A stretch of DNA of 64,000 nucleotides from an uncultured Synechococcus sp. (GCA_937911865.1 CALDSK010000307.1:18521-82520); one strand, 5' to 3'. Positions 9,147-18,113 are shown, counted from the stretch's first letter. Notes: a model not told the origin generated them from the sequence alone. Made by a program: numbers and translations.

Positions 9147-10190
9147 TTAAGCCTCTCCCTCGCCAGCACCCAGCAAATCTGCCACCAGCTGCGTTTGCGG
9201 AAAGGGCTCTAGCAGCAGCTTTTTCACCATAACTGTCAGCGGCAGCGCCAAAAATGCACCGATCGGGCCAAAGATCCAGGCCCAAATAATCACAGCTAAA
9301 AAGGTGACTAAGGCGGAGAGATCTAACCCTTCGGCCAAATACTTTGGAGCAATAACCAGATCAAAAAAGTTGTTGATAGCAATGTAGGCGATCGCAAATA
9401 AAATCGTTTTTAGCCACCCCAGCTGAATCGTCGCTAGCAGCACCGGAGGAATCACCGCCAAATAAAAGCCAATATTCGGAACAAAATTCAGTAAAAACGA
9501 CAGCACACCCCACAGCACCGCAAAATCTAGACCCAGTATCCACATCAGTACAATCTGCGTCAGCGCCGTCAGCGCTCCCAGCCACCCTTTAATCAATAGG
9601 TACGCGCTTGTACTGTTTGCAAATGCTTCTAGCCGCTGCAACGTCGGCAAATCGTTCTGCAGCCCCTTCTTCAGCCGAGCTGAAAAGCCCGGTGCCGTCG
9701 CCAGCATATACACAAAAATAATCAGCGTCAGCCCGACATTTGAAACCGTGCCGAGCACACTGGTGGTCACGCTCACCGACAGCTGCAGCAGTCTCTCCGG
9801 CTGCAGCCAGCTCAACGCCTGAATATCTTCAAGTTCAATCCCCCACTCACCGAGCCACGCCCACAGCTCGCGCAGCTCAGACTCTATCTGTGTGCTGTAA
9901 GTCGGCAGCAGATCTAAAAGCTGGTTCAGCGAAGTCGCCAAAAAGAGCGTAAACACTAGACCAACGACAAACACCCCCAGCAAAATAACCAAATAAGACA
10001 GCCAGCTTGGCAGCCCTTTCCCCTTCAGCCAGGCCAGCAGTGGTGCCGTCACCAGCACCAAAAACAAAGACAGCAAAATAGGTGTCAGCAGCCCCGACAG
10101 CGTTCTTAGCCCCGCCACAATCACCACCACGCTCGCCAAGCTGATTAGCAAAGAAACCTGTTTTGGTTGCTGCGTATGCTGCGTAGTCAT
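9147..10190 (-). CDS. AI-2E transporter family (PerM-like) permease
   Basis: A 347-aa membrane protein. I start it at the ATG at 10188-10190 (MTTQHTQQPK) because the frame upstream to 10331 is cysteine/aromatic-rich and unlike the family. It has the family topology: two N-terminal membrane helices around residues 15-60, a third helix, a soluble segment (LLDLLPTYSTQIESEL...), then about five helices including NFVPNIGFYLAVIPPVLLA and the C-terminal signature WAWIFGPIGAFLALPLTVMVK. Members export autoinducer-2 or act as Na+/H+ antiporters, and the substrate cannot be inferred here. It converges on the CHAT gene with a 16-bp gap. Confidence 0.88.
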   Translation of the reverse strand: MTTQHTQQPKQVSLLISLASVVVIVAGLRTLSGLLTPILLSLFLVLVTAPLLAWLKGKGLPSWLSYLVILLGVFVVGLVFTLFLATSLNQLLDLLPTYSTQIESELRELWAWLGEWGIELEDIQALSWLQPERLLQLSVSVTTSVLGTVSNVGLTLIIFVYMLATAPGFSARLKKGLQNDLPTLQRLEAFANSTSAYLLIKGWLGALTALTQIVLMWILGLDFAVLWGVLSFLLNFVPNIGFYLAVIPPVLLATIQLGWLKTILFAIAYIAINNFFDLVIAPKYLAEGLDLSALVTFLAVIIWAWIFGPIGAFLALPLTVMVKKLLLEPFPQTQLVADLLGAGEGEA

Positions 10191-10409
10191 GCCTGCCACT
10201 CCATAAAGCCTGTACGGCTTTACACAGTAGCAGGCTCTTGGAAAGGTCCAGAAACTGAAATTAGACCTGAAACCAAAACAACGGCAACACCGTGAAAAAA
10301 AGAGATGAAAAAAGAGCACAGTCACAGCCATGCTCTTACCCTATTGAACCCTTATTGAACAGTCATTTTTAACCACCATGCGCTGACCTAGTAGGCTCAA
10401 CAGCGAGGC

Positions 10410-12020
10410 CTACAGTACAGCTGTCGAACCAGCAAGGGTAGTGTCTGCGGTGGCAAAAAGTGCACTGGCAGAGCGATCGCTCTCAAACGGATCGCCCGCT
10501 GTTGCAGATTGAGCCGCAGCGCCTTTAGTCACAACCACATCGTCGATAAATCCACCCACCTTGTCATTCGTACCGACTGCCCGAAACGCCAGCAAACTCT
10601 TATCATCCTTACCCTTTACATCGTAAGAGAACGTATCCCACTGGTTCTTATTACCGCCGGCTTTTGTAATCGTATCGATCCAGCGATCGCCCCAATAAAC
10701 GCGAATTTTGTTAGTTTCAGCGCTCAAGCGCTGACGAGGAGAGTACTTGAAAGAAAGCGTATAGTCCTCACCCAGCAGCGTATCGACCTGCTGATACATT
10801 GTGCTATTGCTGTTGCTATCTAGCTCTACCCAGGCTTTACCATCGGCCGCACCCCCAAACTGGTTGCGTCTCTCTATCTGAATGCCGCTGCCATCGTAGG
10901 TTTTCCATCCGTTAATCTGATTGAAAATACGAAACTGATTGTTACCGACAGAAGAGTTTTCAAAGCTGCCGTTAATCACCAAGTTCTTATTGGGATTTGG
11001 TGTGGGCTCCGGTGCTGGTGTTGGGGCCGGCGTGGGCTCCGGTGCTGGCGTGGTGGGCGCTGGAGACTGACCCAACGAGCGTACAGAGCCCTTTCCAGAG
11101 CCATAGATGCTTCTGATACCGTTAATATCGTCTTGAAGCAAAAACGCCTCATCACTGTACCGGTTCTGAATGCTGGAGTTCATAATTGCCGAGGTACCAT
11201 TCTCGTGCCCTAGGCCCAGAGAATGACCAATCTCATGCACGGCCGTCTCCAAAAATAAAGGCTCACGCCAAGTTTCGCCTGAGTCAAACGTAATATCTCC
11301 ATTCTTTGGAAAATAGGCAAACGCTAGCGTGCCAAACGGGCCATCTCTGTACTGATCGCCCACTTGAATATCCACCAGGTCTCCATTTCCAGGATCATTA
11401 ATCTCCCGAAAATTTAAGGGCGCGTAGTCTGCCCAGACCTGTAGCGCCTCTTTAAAGAGAGACTTCGCTTTACTGATGCTCAAGCCTGGAACGTCCCAAT
11501 CTTTCTTAAAAGAATAGGTAATATCGACAGCCGTTCCCCTACCACCAGGCTGAGCCCACTTACCGTAATTGCGACCAAACTCATCATTGTCATTGCCCAC
11601 TGTATTGAAACCAGCAGGCTTCTGCGCTGAGCCAGTACGCCCGTCGTCTCCCGTCTTGGCACAGATAGAGCAAGCGCAAAAGCTAGCCTGCGTTGGGTCA
11701 ATACGCCCCGTACCTCGATAAGGGTCCAAACGGTTTGTCTGGCCAGAAGAAAACTGAGGGCCCATCATCTCAGTCATCAGGTTCACAGAGTTTGTAAACC
11801 CTTTAATAGTTGACTGAATTTCGCCTGCCAGCTGACGGCCCCTCTGACCGTCCGGCACCTCTATGCTCTGCAAGCGCTCAGTCAGTGCGTCTAACCTGTC
11901 CTGTATGGCTGTTTGAGAAAAACGCGATCGCGCACCCTCCACTTTCTCTAACAAATTGGTTGATAACTGCACGTTTTTCAGCCGCGTGGCTGAACTCTTA
12001 GCCGGTGATGTAATAGCCAT
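10410..12020 (-). CDS. Secreted matrixin-type zinc metalloprotease with C-terminal carbohydrate-binding-like domain
   Basis: A 536-aa protein. The N-terminal ~110 residues are helical, followed by a small Cys-rich stretch (FCACSICAKTG, ~residue 118). The catalytic domain spans ~165-315. The zinc site HEIGHSLGLGHE begins at His262, with Glu263 as base and ligands His262, His266 and His272. A Met-turn (AIMN, Met280) completes the metzincin signature. A Pro/Thr/Glu linker (~325-350) leads to a beta-sandwich (NLVINGSFE to IDDVVVTKG, ~355-510) resembling DUF642/CBM-like modules. No classical Sec signal peptide is visible, so export may be by type I or another route. It probably degrades or remodels extracellular protein. 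It sits alone on its strand between the permease and the coiled-coil gene. Confidence 0.85.
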   Translation of the reverse strand: MAITSPAKSSATRLKNVQLSTNLLEKVEGARSRFSQTAIQDRLDALTERLQSIEVPDGQRGRQLAGEIQSTIKGFTNSVNLMTEMMGPQFSSGQTNRLDPYRGTGRIDPTQASFCACSICAKTGDDGRTGSAQKPAGFNTVGNDNDEFGRNYGKWAQPGGRGTAVDITYSFKKDWDVPGLSISKAKSLFKEALQVWADYAPLNFREINDPGNGDLVDIQVGDQYRDGPFGTLAFAYFPKNGDITFDSGETWREPLFLETAVHEIGHSLGLGHENGTSAIMNSSIQNRYSDEAFLLQDDINGIRSIYGSGKGSVRSLGQSPAPTTPAPEPTPAPTPAPEPTPNPNKNLVINGSFENSSVGNNQFRIFNQINGWKTYDGSGIQIERRNQFGGAADGKAWVELDSNSNSTMYQQVDTLLGEDYTLSFKYSPRQRLSAETNKIRVYWGDRWIDTITKAGGNKNQWDTFSYDVKGKDDKSLLAFRAVGTNDKVGGFIDDVVVTKGAAAQSATAGDPFESDRSASALFATADTTLAGSTAVL

Positions 12021-12160
12021 AGATTCTGTTTAAATTACCTTGATTGAATGCAAGGTAGATTTATTGCACTTCCTGTCTAAGTACAGATACGAAGCTACAC
12101 CTACTTTGGATTGATTTGTATGACCACCCATACGTTATGCATAAAACCCGCACCTGCCGT

Positions 12161-12192
12161 AAAACAAAAAGGGTACGGCAACCGCCATACCC
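12161..12192 (-). terminator. Rho-independent terminator of the coiled-coil gene
   Basis: Read on the minus strand, a 9-bp stem (GGGTATGGC with GCCGTACCC, one G:U pair; plus-strand arms 12171-12179 and 12184-12192) with a 4-nt loop is followed by TTTTTGTTTT. It lies 30 bp after the stop codon at 12222. Confidence 0.85.
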
Positions 12193-12221
12193 CTACTCTG
12201 AATTAAAATTAGTCGGATGAT

Positions 12222-12584
12222 TCAGACAGTCGCGGCCTGAGCCGATGAGCGACGCGATCGCTTTCGCTCGCTTGTACGCACGCCACCCACCATTTCATAT
12301 TCGCTACTATCTTCATCAAACTGCACAGCAACCCCTTTCAACACTTTCTTTGAAAGTTTGGCCAGCTCTTTTTCAGCATCTTCAAACTTGTTAGACAGAT
12401 CATCTGCCTGAGTCAGAATCAGATGATAAGCCTTTAGCAGATCGCGCACTTCATTGATCTTTGCCTGCATGGTTGCAGTCGTACAGCCGCCGCCCAAATC
12501 TAGCTTTGTGCTGATGGCCATCATGCCATGAAGACGCTCTTCAGCTAATGCCAAAATGGCTGATTGTCTTTTTATTCTGGACAC
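12222..12584 (-). CDS. Small coiled-coil protein, unknown function
   Basis: A 120-aa soluble, strongly helical protein. Residues ~10-80 look like a coiled coil (LKAYHLILTQADDLSNKFEDAEKELAKLSKK). The C-terminus has the segment EYEMVGGVRTSERKR followed by a basic tail, a pattern I associate with conserved cyanobacterial hypotheticals. A GGGCTT segment lies near residue 32. No enzyme motif is visible. It has its own terminator. The long upstream region carries the 21-bp repeat array and the 28-bp palindrome, so its regulation may be unusual. Confidence 0.75.
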   Translation of the reverse strand: MSRIKRQSAILALAEERLHGMMAISTKLDLGGGCTTATMQAKINEVRDLLKAYHLILTQADDLSNKFEDAEKELAKLSKKVLKGVAVQFDEDSSEYEMVGGVRTSERKRSRRSSAQAATV

Positions 12585-12796
12585 AAGTGCACTCCTTCCT
12601 ATAACTGTTGGAATTAATCAATACAACAAATGACTGGCCGGTAGTCTGTTGCAGTGGTCAGTCATTCGGCTACGTTTACAGTGCCCGTGATAACGAACAA
12701 AAAAGACAATCACAAGTCTGTGTAACCACTGCTTTTTTGAAAATCTGAAAAAGGATTCTATATTGTGTCAGTGGAAACGCGAAAACTATAGACAGA

Positions 12797-12824
12797 ATCT
12801 ATACCAAATGCATTTTGTATAGAT
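12797..12824. repeat. 28-bp near-perfect palindrome
   Basis: ATCTATAC at 12797-12804 is inverted as GTATAGAT at 12817-12824. The inner AAATGCATTT is itself palindromic, so all positions match their dyad partner except one C/T pair. The dyad centre is between 12810 and 12811. Its right half is the first unit of the 21-bp array. It could be an operator or an RNA hairpin. Confidence 0.85.
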
Positions 12825-12998
12825 AAAAGGTACTTTTAATCAAGTCTGAGGTACGTCAAATCAACTGAAAATTACTTTATATTGGCTTCGGAGTACTTTG
12901 TATAGATTTTGAAGTCGTTCAGATTAACTTCAAAATACCTTGGATCAGTTCCTACATACTTTCGATCAAGTTCAGAGTAGTTTAGAACGAATTACTGT
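12810..12998. repeat. 21-bp degenerate tandem array, nine units
   Basis: Units start at 12810, 12831, 12852, 12873, 12894, 12915, 12936, 12957 and 12978, exactly 21 bp apart with no indels. The consensus is roughly TACTTT-N2-ATCAA-N-TTC-N3-AG. Units vary at 30-50 % of positions, yet the phase is preserved throughout. The period equals two turns of B-DNA. Confidence 0.85.
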
Positions 12999-13070
12999 CG
13001 TAGTTGCCTACAAACTCGACATCATCTAATCAAAATCCAGCTCAAACGCATCATAAAAAGAACAGACATC

Positions 13071-13487
13071 TCAGCGGTTCAGTCTGTCATCAGACGAACG
13101 AGCAGGCATCGCAATATCTCGGGTGTTTTTCTGAACAGCGATCGCACCAAACAAGCTCAGCGAAAACGCCATCCCATAAAAGCCTTTCTCACTAAGCAAC
13201 AAATCAGCATTAAATAGCCCAATCACCAATAGCAGCACCGCCAAAATCAGAGACACCCAACACAAGCCATAGTAAACATCCGTCACCCGCACCCCTTCAC
13301 TCTTATCTCGCACGCTTTTTTGCAAAGATACCGCCGAAAATAGCGCGTACATCAACACTGTAAAATAGTATCCTCGTTCATTCAGCTGCATTTCAGAATT
13401 CCACAGCCCAATCAAGTAGGCCACAATCCCCACAGACATCGCAAAGTAAGAAGCACCGACAAACGCAGGGGTAGGTCTATTACTCAT
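13071..13487 (-). CDS. yiaA: YiaA/YiaB-family inner-membrane protein
   Basis: 138 aa. I start at the ATG at 13485-13487 (MSNRPTPAFVGASYF) because a GGAG lies about 9 nt upstream; the frame itself extends to 13523. It consists of two tandem yiaA/B two-helix domains. Each has two membrane helices joined by a short N/E-rich turn (GLWNSEMQLNERGYYFTVLMYALFSAVSLQKSVRD, then GLFNADLLLSEKGFYGMAFSLSLFGAIAVQKNTRD). The biochemical function of the family is unknown. It is monocistronic here. Confidence 0.85.
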   Translation of the reverse strand: MSNRPTPAFVGASYFAMSVGIVAYLIGLWNSEMQLNERGYYFTVLMYALFSAVSLQKSVRDKSEGVRVTDVYYGLCWVSLILAVLLLVIGLFNADLLLSEKGFYGMAFSLSLFGAIAVQKNTRDIAMPARSSDDRLNR

Positions 13488-13605
13488 TCCAAATTCTCCA
13501 ACAGACAGAGCAAAAAGCAGCACCAGACTATCACAGCCTGCTCTTATCGTATATATATCGATAGTTTCAGCGCTTTGTCACTCAGTAAATTCTCTTACAA
13601 GGCCA

Positions 13606-13635
13606 CCGCCTAAACCAAAACCGCCTAAACCAAAA
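13606..13635. repeat. 15-bp perfect tandem duplication
   Basis: CCGCCTAAACCAAAA occurs twice back to back (13606-13620, 13621-13635), directly beside the terminator hairpin. Confidence 0.9.
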
Positions 13636-13661
13636 GAGCATGGCTTTGGCGATGCTCTTTT
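13632..13661. terminator. Bidirectional-looking terminator after the aldo/keto reductase
   Basis: A 10-bp perfect stem, AAAAGAGCAT (13632-13641) with ATGCTCTTTT (13652-13661), and a 10-nt loop. It lies 75 bp downstream of the minus-strand reductase stop at 13736. A-rich and T-rich flanks allow termination on either strand. Confidence 0.7.
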
Positions 13662-13735
13662 GGGGTTAGTTGGGATGAGTTTTCATTGATATTCCACACA
13701 TCATGAGTGCGTAGAAATTAATCAATCTGTAGATA

Positions 13736-14683
13736 TCAATCCCAAAAGCTTTCTCCTTCGTAGGTGACACCCGAAATAAACCACGAGTCTGGGCTAACGT
13801 AGCGATACTGAATATCGATATTATCGAGCGAGGTGCGCGCACGTTCTGACAAAGAATGCGAGGCGGCAGAAAAATTCTCAGCAATCCGGCCAGCATTGGT
13901 AGATTTAGGAATAACAACTGTACCTCGATCCATCGCCCAGGCAATCAAAAGCTGAGCCGGGCTAATGCCTTCCTCAGCAGCGATCGCATTAACAGTCTCA
14001 TTTTCCAGCAGCGGCGGCTCATCTTTCAACTTCATGCTCTCCGGGCGATCGCCCGACCCCAGCGGAGAATAAGCCGTAACCCCTATCCCCTGCGCCCTAC
14101 AGTACGCCAACAGCTCATTCTGCGGATTGTAAGGATGCAGCTCCACCTGATTCATCGCAGGCACCACCCCAGTCTCCTCAATCAGTTTCTTCAGCTTAGA
14201 AACACTAAAATTAGAAACGCCTGCACTCTTTACCAGTCCCTTCTCTTTTAGTGCCAACATTGCCTCATACGTAGCCGAAAACGGAATTTCAGAGAGCGGC
14301 ACAAGATCTTCCGGCTTCGGGCCCAACGTTCCTGGCTTAAACGCCACCGGCCAATGCATCAGGTAAAGATCTACATAGTCCAAACCCAACGCCGTCAGCG
14401 TCTCCTTACAGCCTTTTTCCACATCCTCAGGAGCATGAAAGCTGTTCCATAGCTTAGAGGTGACAAACAGATCTTCGCGATTAATTACACCCGAGCCAAT
14501 CGCCTCACCGATACCCCGTCCAACTTCTTGCTCATTCTGATAAATCCAGGCCGCATCAACATGTTGATAGCCAACCTTTAGCGCTGTTTTCACCGCTTCA
14601 TACACCGCATCCTTTGGAGACTTCCAGGTGCCTAGCCCAAACGCAGGAATAGCAGTGCCATCATTCAACGTAACTGTCTTCAT
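13736..14683 (-). CDS. Aldo/keto reductase
   Basis: A 315-aa (beta/alpha)8 NADPH-dependent oxidoreductase. The catalytic tetrad is complete: Asp43, Tyr48 (HVDAAWIYQNE), Lys77 (TSKLWN) and His110 (LMHWP). The C-terminal cofactor-binding segment VIPKSTNAGRIAENF is present. Length and start (MKTVTLNDGT) are standard for the family. It reduces aldehydes or ketones, with the substrate undetermined. Its terminator is at 13632-13661, and a minus-strand GGAG (plus-strand CTCC at 14692-14695) lies about 8 nt before the ATG. Confidence 0.9.
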   Translation of the reverse strand: MKTVTLNDGTAIPAFGLGTWKSPKDAVYEAVKTALKVGYQHVDAAWIYQNEQEVGRGIGEAIGSGVINREDLFVTSKLWNSFHAPEDVEKGCKETLTALGLDYVDLYLMHWPVAFKPGTLGPKPEDLVPLSEIPFSATYEAMLALKEKGLVKSAGVSNFSVSKLKKLIEETGVVPAMNQVELHPYNPQNELLAYCRAQGIGVTAYSPLGSGDRPESMKLKDEPPLLENETVNAIAAEEGISPAQLLIAWAMDRGTVVIPKSTNAGRIAENFSAASHSLSERARTSLDNIDIQYRYVSPDSWFISGVTYEGESFWD

Positions 14684-14835
14684 CGACTTACTCCTTCAAC
14701 TCCATCCGCATAACAAAATCCCGTAGGAGTACAGCATCTGTACCCTACGAGATCTCATGCTATCGAGCAAACAGTCATCTGACGACCATCTAGCGACTAT
14801 CTAAATGGCTATCTGAGCGACTATTGAAGAAGCGA

Positions 14836-15702
14836 CTATTGAAGATAAGTTCTCACATTCACAATGGCCTGAGACGCATAGCCATCGCCAGGCCGTTCAG
14901 CCAGCGCGGCCTCAAAAAATCTCATCGCTTGAGCATAATTCTCTCGCTCTGTAGCATCGTAGCCTCTGCGCATATAGCGATCATAAGGACTCTCCGCCGT
15001 TTCGTTCAGGCCAAATTCGCCATCCTTCAGCGCATCCATTGCATTCCAGTAAGCCACTGTCGCCGTCCGATCGTTAGGCTGGTCATACAGCGCACTTCTA
15101 AAATACTCACGTGCTGAGTCAAAGTCCTCTCGCTGCACTGCCGCATAGCCCAAGCGCATGTAGCGGTCGTACAAGGGCTCACTAGCGTAGATTCGATAGG
15201 TAGGTGCTACATCTGTAGGAGAATCCGCCTCAACCCCTCTTGTCATATATGTCCGCACGTTTCGCAGTGCCTGGGCGGCATAATAATCGTTGGGCCTTTG
15301 CTGTAAAGCCGCTTGGAAACGAGTCAGCGCAGTGTCGTAATCGCCCGATTCAGCAGCATCATAGCCCGCTTCCATATTGTCGTTATAGACCTGAGCACGG
15401 TTAGTCAGCTCACCCGTTTGCAGCTGCGCTCTAGCGTTCCAGTAGGCAGTGGTTGCTTCTCTATCTTGCGGAATCGCGAACAGCGCATATCGAAAATAAG
15501 TCGCCGCGTCTACGTAGCGGCTCTCTTGCTCAGCGGCAAAGCCTAGCCGCATGTACTCGTCATAGTCAGACTCAAGAATGTAAGTCGTTTCTGTAACCGG
15601 TGTAGCTGTCGTCGGATTAGTTTGAGCACCAACAACTTCTGGAACGCTTGCTAGAAAGCAAGAAAACAAACTAATAACAGCGACTTTTCTAATCAATTTC
15701 AT
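14836..15702 (-). CDS. Secreted TPR-repeat protein
   Basis: A 288-aa protein with a signal peptide (MKLIRKVAVISLFSCFLASVPEVVGAQ). Four TPR-like motifs follow. Each begins YDxYMRLGYxA and continues Y/FxxAxxYFRxALxxxPxD, around residues 47-90, 112-145, 178-212 and 242-275. Odd and even repeats resemble each other more than neighbours, which indicates duplication of a two-TPR block. It is likely a periplasmic scaffold for protein interactions. No partner gene is obvious. Confidence 0.8.
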   Translation of the reverse strand: MKLIRKVAVISLFSCFLASVPEVVGAQTNPTTATPVTETTYILESDYDEYMRLGFAAEQESRYVDAATYFRYALFAIPQDREATTAYWNARAQLQTGELTNRAQVYNDNMEAGYDAAESGDYDTALTRFQAALQQRPNDYYAAQALRNVRTYMTRGVEADSPTDVAPTYRIYASEPLYDRYMRLGYAAVQREDFDSAREYFRSALYDQPNDRTATVAYWNAMDALKDGEFGLNETAESPYDRYMRRGYDATERENYAQAMRFFEAALAERPGDGYASQAIVNVRTYLQ

Positions 15703-16060
15703 CGAATGCGTGATTTTTCAGGATACGTATTGTTCTCCTAAACTAAACAATTTTCAAGTCTATTCTTCTCTGGCTATCGGTCTATGCTGAACTATCAGCG
15801 CTTATCATAAGCTCTATCTTTCGACAGCAGATTCTCTCTCTTTAGATGTATCACTTACCCCAAGCATCACCTATCAAAAAAGAATAGAAAAAGAATCCAT
15901 TAAAAATTAAAAAGCTGATAAGTCCATAGATTTTCTAAGCATACGGACTTACCAGCTTGCGTATATTAACTTGTGCCAACTAAATTGAGCTGCCTCTAGC
16001 TATAGCTATTGCATAGAGAATGTACAGAGAATGAAGAAGTTTCACGCTCTATTGCTAACC
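15703..16060. other. Intergenic region with fasciclin-gene terminator
   Basis: AT-rich, without a credible ORF. It holds the promoter region of the TPR gene near 15703-15800 and the hairpin terminator at 15905-15958. Confidence 0.6.
15905..15958 (-). terminator. Rho-independent terminator of the fasciclin gene
   Basis: Plus-strand arms 15912-15925 and 15945-15958 form a 14-bp stem. On the minus-strand transcript it is fully paired with one G:U and is followed by UUUUUAAUUUUU. It lies about 100 nt after the stop codon at 16061. Confidence 0.85.
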
Positions 16061-16978
16061 CTATTCGTACAACTGCTCAACGCCCAAGAGAGAAGTCAAC
16101 TCCTGCTTTAAAGCTTCCGGAATCAAAACGCGATTAACCTGATGAATAACACCGTTGCTAGCTGGAATATCAGCTTGGGTAACGCTGGCATTGTTAATAA
16201 CGACGCCACTCTCAGAAACACCCACAGCTAAACCGCCGCCCAACGCGCTAATGCCGCCAGTCGTCAACTCGTCCGAGGTCGTCTCTCCAGAGACGACATG
16301 ATAGGTCAGTACCTGGCTAAGAATCTCTTGATTCTCAGGTTCCAAAAGGAATTCGATTGCCCCATCTGGAAGCTCTGCAAAAGCTTCATCGGTAGGGGCA
16401 AATACAGTATAGGGACCTGGCTCAGAAAGTGTAGAAGCCAAATCAGCAGCCTCTACAGCCTGTGCAAGCGTATCAAAGCTATCGCTACCACTAGCAATGT
16501 CAACAATGGTGCTAGCAGACGTATCTTCGCCCACAGTTTCATCCACCGGCGCTTCCATCGTTTCATCCACCGGCTCTTCTATCGTCTCGTCCACCGGCGC
16601 TTCCATCGTCTCATCTGCCGGCGCTTCTATAGCTTCGTCTGTCGGCGCTTCCATCGTTTCGTCTACAGGTTCATCCGTCGTTTCGCCCGCTGGCTCCTCC
16701 ATGGATTCGTCCATCGTGGGGTCATCCATGATGGGGTCGTCCACCATGGGCTCATCCATCGTTTCGTCTGTGGCTTCGTCCGTCGGCGCTTCCATCGTTT
16801 CTTCTTCGGATTCATCCGTCGTTTCGTCCGTCGGCTCCTCTATGGCATCCTCCACAGTTTCGTCCATCGTTTCTTGGGCAATGTGGCCATCAGCCATCGC
16901 AGGGCTCGCAAGGAGTAGACCAGCAGCGACGACTACAGCGGAAGCTGTCAAAGCTCTAGCAGTGAGCAAAAATTTCAT
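16061..16978 (-). CDS. Fasciclin (FAS1) domain protein with acidic repeat region
   Basis: 305 aa. Signal peptide ALTASAVVVAAGLLLASPAMADG. Residues ~32-155 are an extremely acidic, low-complexity region (DETMEAPV/DETTDEP units). Residues ~165-300 form a single FAS1 domain with the two family boxes, YTVFAPTDEAFAELP and ASNGVIHQVNRVLIP, and the YHVVSGE motif. FAS1 domains mediate adhesion and cell-surface interactions. The acidic spacer may bind Ca2+ or act as a stalk (inference). Its repeat DNA creates long antisense ORFs rich in Ser, Val, Arg and Phe that are not genes. It has its own terminator. Confidence 0.9.
   Translation of the reverse strand: MKFLLTARALTASAVVVAAGLLLASPAMADGHIAQETMDETVEDAIEEPTDETTDESEEETMEAPTDEATDETMDEPMVDDPIMDDPTMDESMEEPAGETTDEPVDETMEAPTDEAIEAPADETMEAPVDETIEEPVDETMEAPVDETVGEDTSASTIVDIASGSDSFDTLAQAVEAADLASTLSEPGPYTVFAPTDEAFAELPDGAIEFLLEPENQEILSQVLTYHVVSGETTSDELTTGGISALGGGLAVGVSESGVVINNASVTQADIPASNGVIHQVNRVLIPEALKQELTSLLGVEQLYE
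16537..16704 (-). repeat. 24-bp in-frame tandem repeat, seven units
   Basis: Seven 24-bp units start every 24 bp from 16537, each encoding eight residues of the DETMEAPV type. Less regular derivatives continue to about 16870. Confidence 0.85.
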
Positions 16979-17247
16979 AAGAAAGCATCATCTCCTCAAT
17001 CAATACACCCTCAGTTTAATAAAAAATAAGCATTTTTCGATCTTACTTTAAGACTATTCGTACAGTTTTTCTCAAACTGTTCTGCTCTATAAGTTAAGAA
17101 AACACTCCTAACATCTAACATCTGAGCATCATAAAACGTAGCTAGAACAGTACAAATAGCAAGGAACAGTGAAAAAAGGATAAGCAAAGAATAACAGATT
17201 AAAAAACAGTAGGGTAGAGTAACAGCTTCTGGAAACAAAAAACAAAA

Positions 17248-18087
17248 CTAATACTCACCAGACTCCTTAATTCGCCGTACCAAATACTCTCTCATTTCAA
17301 TAAAGTCTCTCGAAACTCGCAGATCAGACGGCGCGGTATCAGACAACATCGCAGAAAAGGGATTTGCAATATCTTCTACAATTCTGCCTGGATTGGGATA
17401 CATCAGAATAATTCGATTAGAGAGCAGCAATGCTTCTTCTACATCGTGCGTAATAAAAAAGATAGTCTTGCCCGTTTTTGTCCAAATCTCGTGCAAACTC
17501 ATCTGCATCGACTCTCGGGTAAACGCATCGAGCGCACCAAACGGCTCATCCATCAAAATCACCTTTGGGTCGGCGGCTAAAGCCCGGGCGATCGCAGCCC
17601 TTTGCTTCATACCACCCGACAGCTGATGCGGCAGTTTCTTCGCCGCATCAATCAAAGACACCATCTCCAAAAAATAGCTCACCCGCTGCCGCCGCTCATG
17701 CGCATCAATCCCCTTCATGCGCGGCCCAAAATTCACATTCTTCTCAATTGTCAGCCACGGAAACAAATTGGGCTGCTGAAACACCACGCCCACCTCTGAA
17801 TCCGGCTTTGTATGCGGCCTTCCATCCACACTCACTACACCATGCGTCGGCCTCTCATACCCTGCTAGCACCCGCAACAAAGACGTTTTTCCACAGCCAG
17901 ACGGACCAATTGCACAAATAAAATCGCCCTGATTTAAGTTGAGATCTATCGCCTCTAGCGCAGGAAAAGGCTGCGGGCCGTCTAAGTCATACACCAAATC
18001 GATATCATTTAAGGCGATCAGCGTATCGCCAGCCGAGTCGTCGTAAGGAACAGCAATATCAGTGCGAGCAGAAGAATGAACAGTCAT
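17248..18087 (-). CDS. tauB: Taurine/aliphatic sulfonate ABC transporter, ATPase
   Basis: A 279-aa ABC ATPase of the nitrate/sulfonate/taurine class. The ATG at 18085-18087 (MTVHSSARTDI) is chosen; the frame to 18153 crosses the hairpin between tauA and tauB and is unlikely to be translated. Visible motifs are Walker A GPSGCGKTS, Q-loop FQQPNLFPWLT, signature LSGGMKQR, Walker B VILMDEPFGALD and H-loop FITHD. The last gene of the operon tauC-tauA-tauB, it powers import of the solute bound by TauA. The strong hairpin upstream probably lowers its expression relative to TauA. Confidence 0.88.
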   Translation of the reverse strand: MTVHSSARTDIAVPYDDSAGDTLIALNDIDLVYDLDGPQPFPALEAIDLNLNQGDFICAIGPSGCGKTSLLRVLAGYERPTHGVVSVDGRPHTKPDSEVGVVFQQPNLFPWLTIEKNVNFGPRMKGIDAHERRQRVSYFLEMVSLIDAAKKLPHQLSGGMKQRAAIARALAADPKVILMDEPFGALDAFTRESMQMSLHEIWTKTGKTIFFITHDVEEALLLSNRIILMYPNPGRIVEDIANPFSAMLSDTAPSDLRVSRDFIEMREYLVRRIKESGEY

Positions 18088-18113
18088 AATCTCTGAAATA
18101 ACAACAGAAGCAA

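Larger units (their letters stand above)
12585..13070. other. 486-bp AT-rich intergenic region with structured repeats
   Basis: It lies between two minus-strand genes. The 12585-12780 part should hold the promoter of the coiled-coil gene; the plus-strand GGAAT/CCTTCCT next to 12590 gives a minus-strand AGGAAGG ribosome site about 5 nt before the ATG. The 12797-12998 part holds the palindrome and tandem repeat listed separately. I find no ORF there. Confidence 0.7.

Noticed and set aside
12810..12998. CRISPR-like array
   Set aside because: Units are contiguous and degenerate, with no conserved repeat separated by unique spacers, and no cas gene is present.
16497..17051. Long Ser/Val-rich plus-strand ORF opposite the fasciclin gene
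   Set aside because: It is the antisense shadow of the 24-bp acidic repeats; a repeat of 24 bp keeps every frame open.
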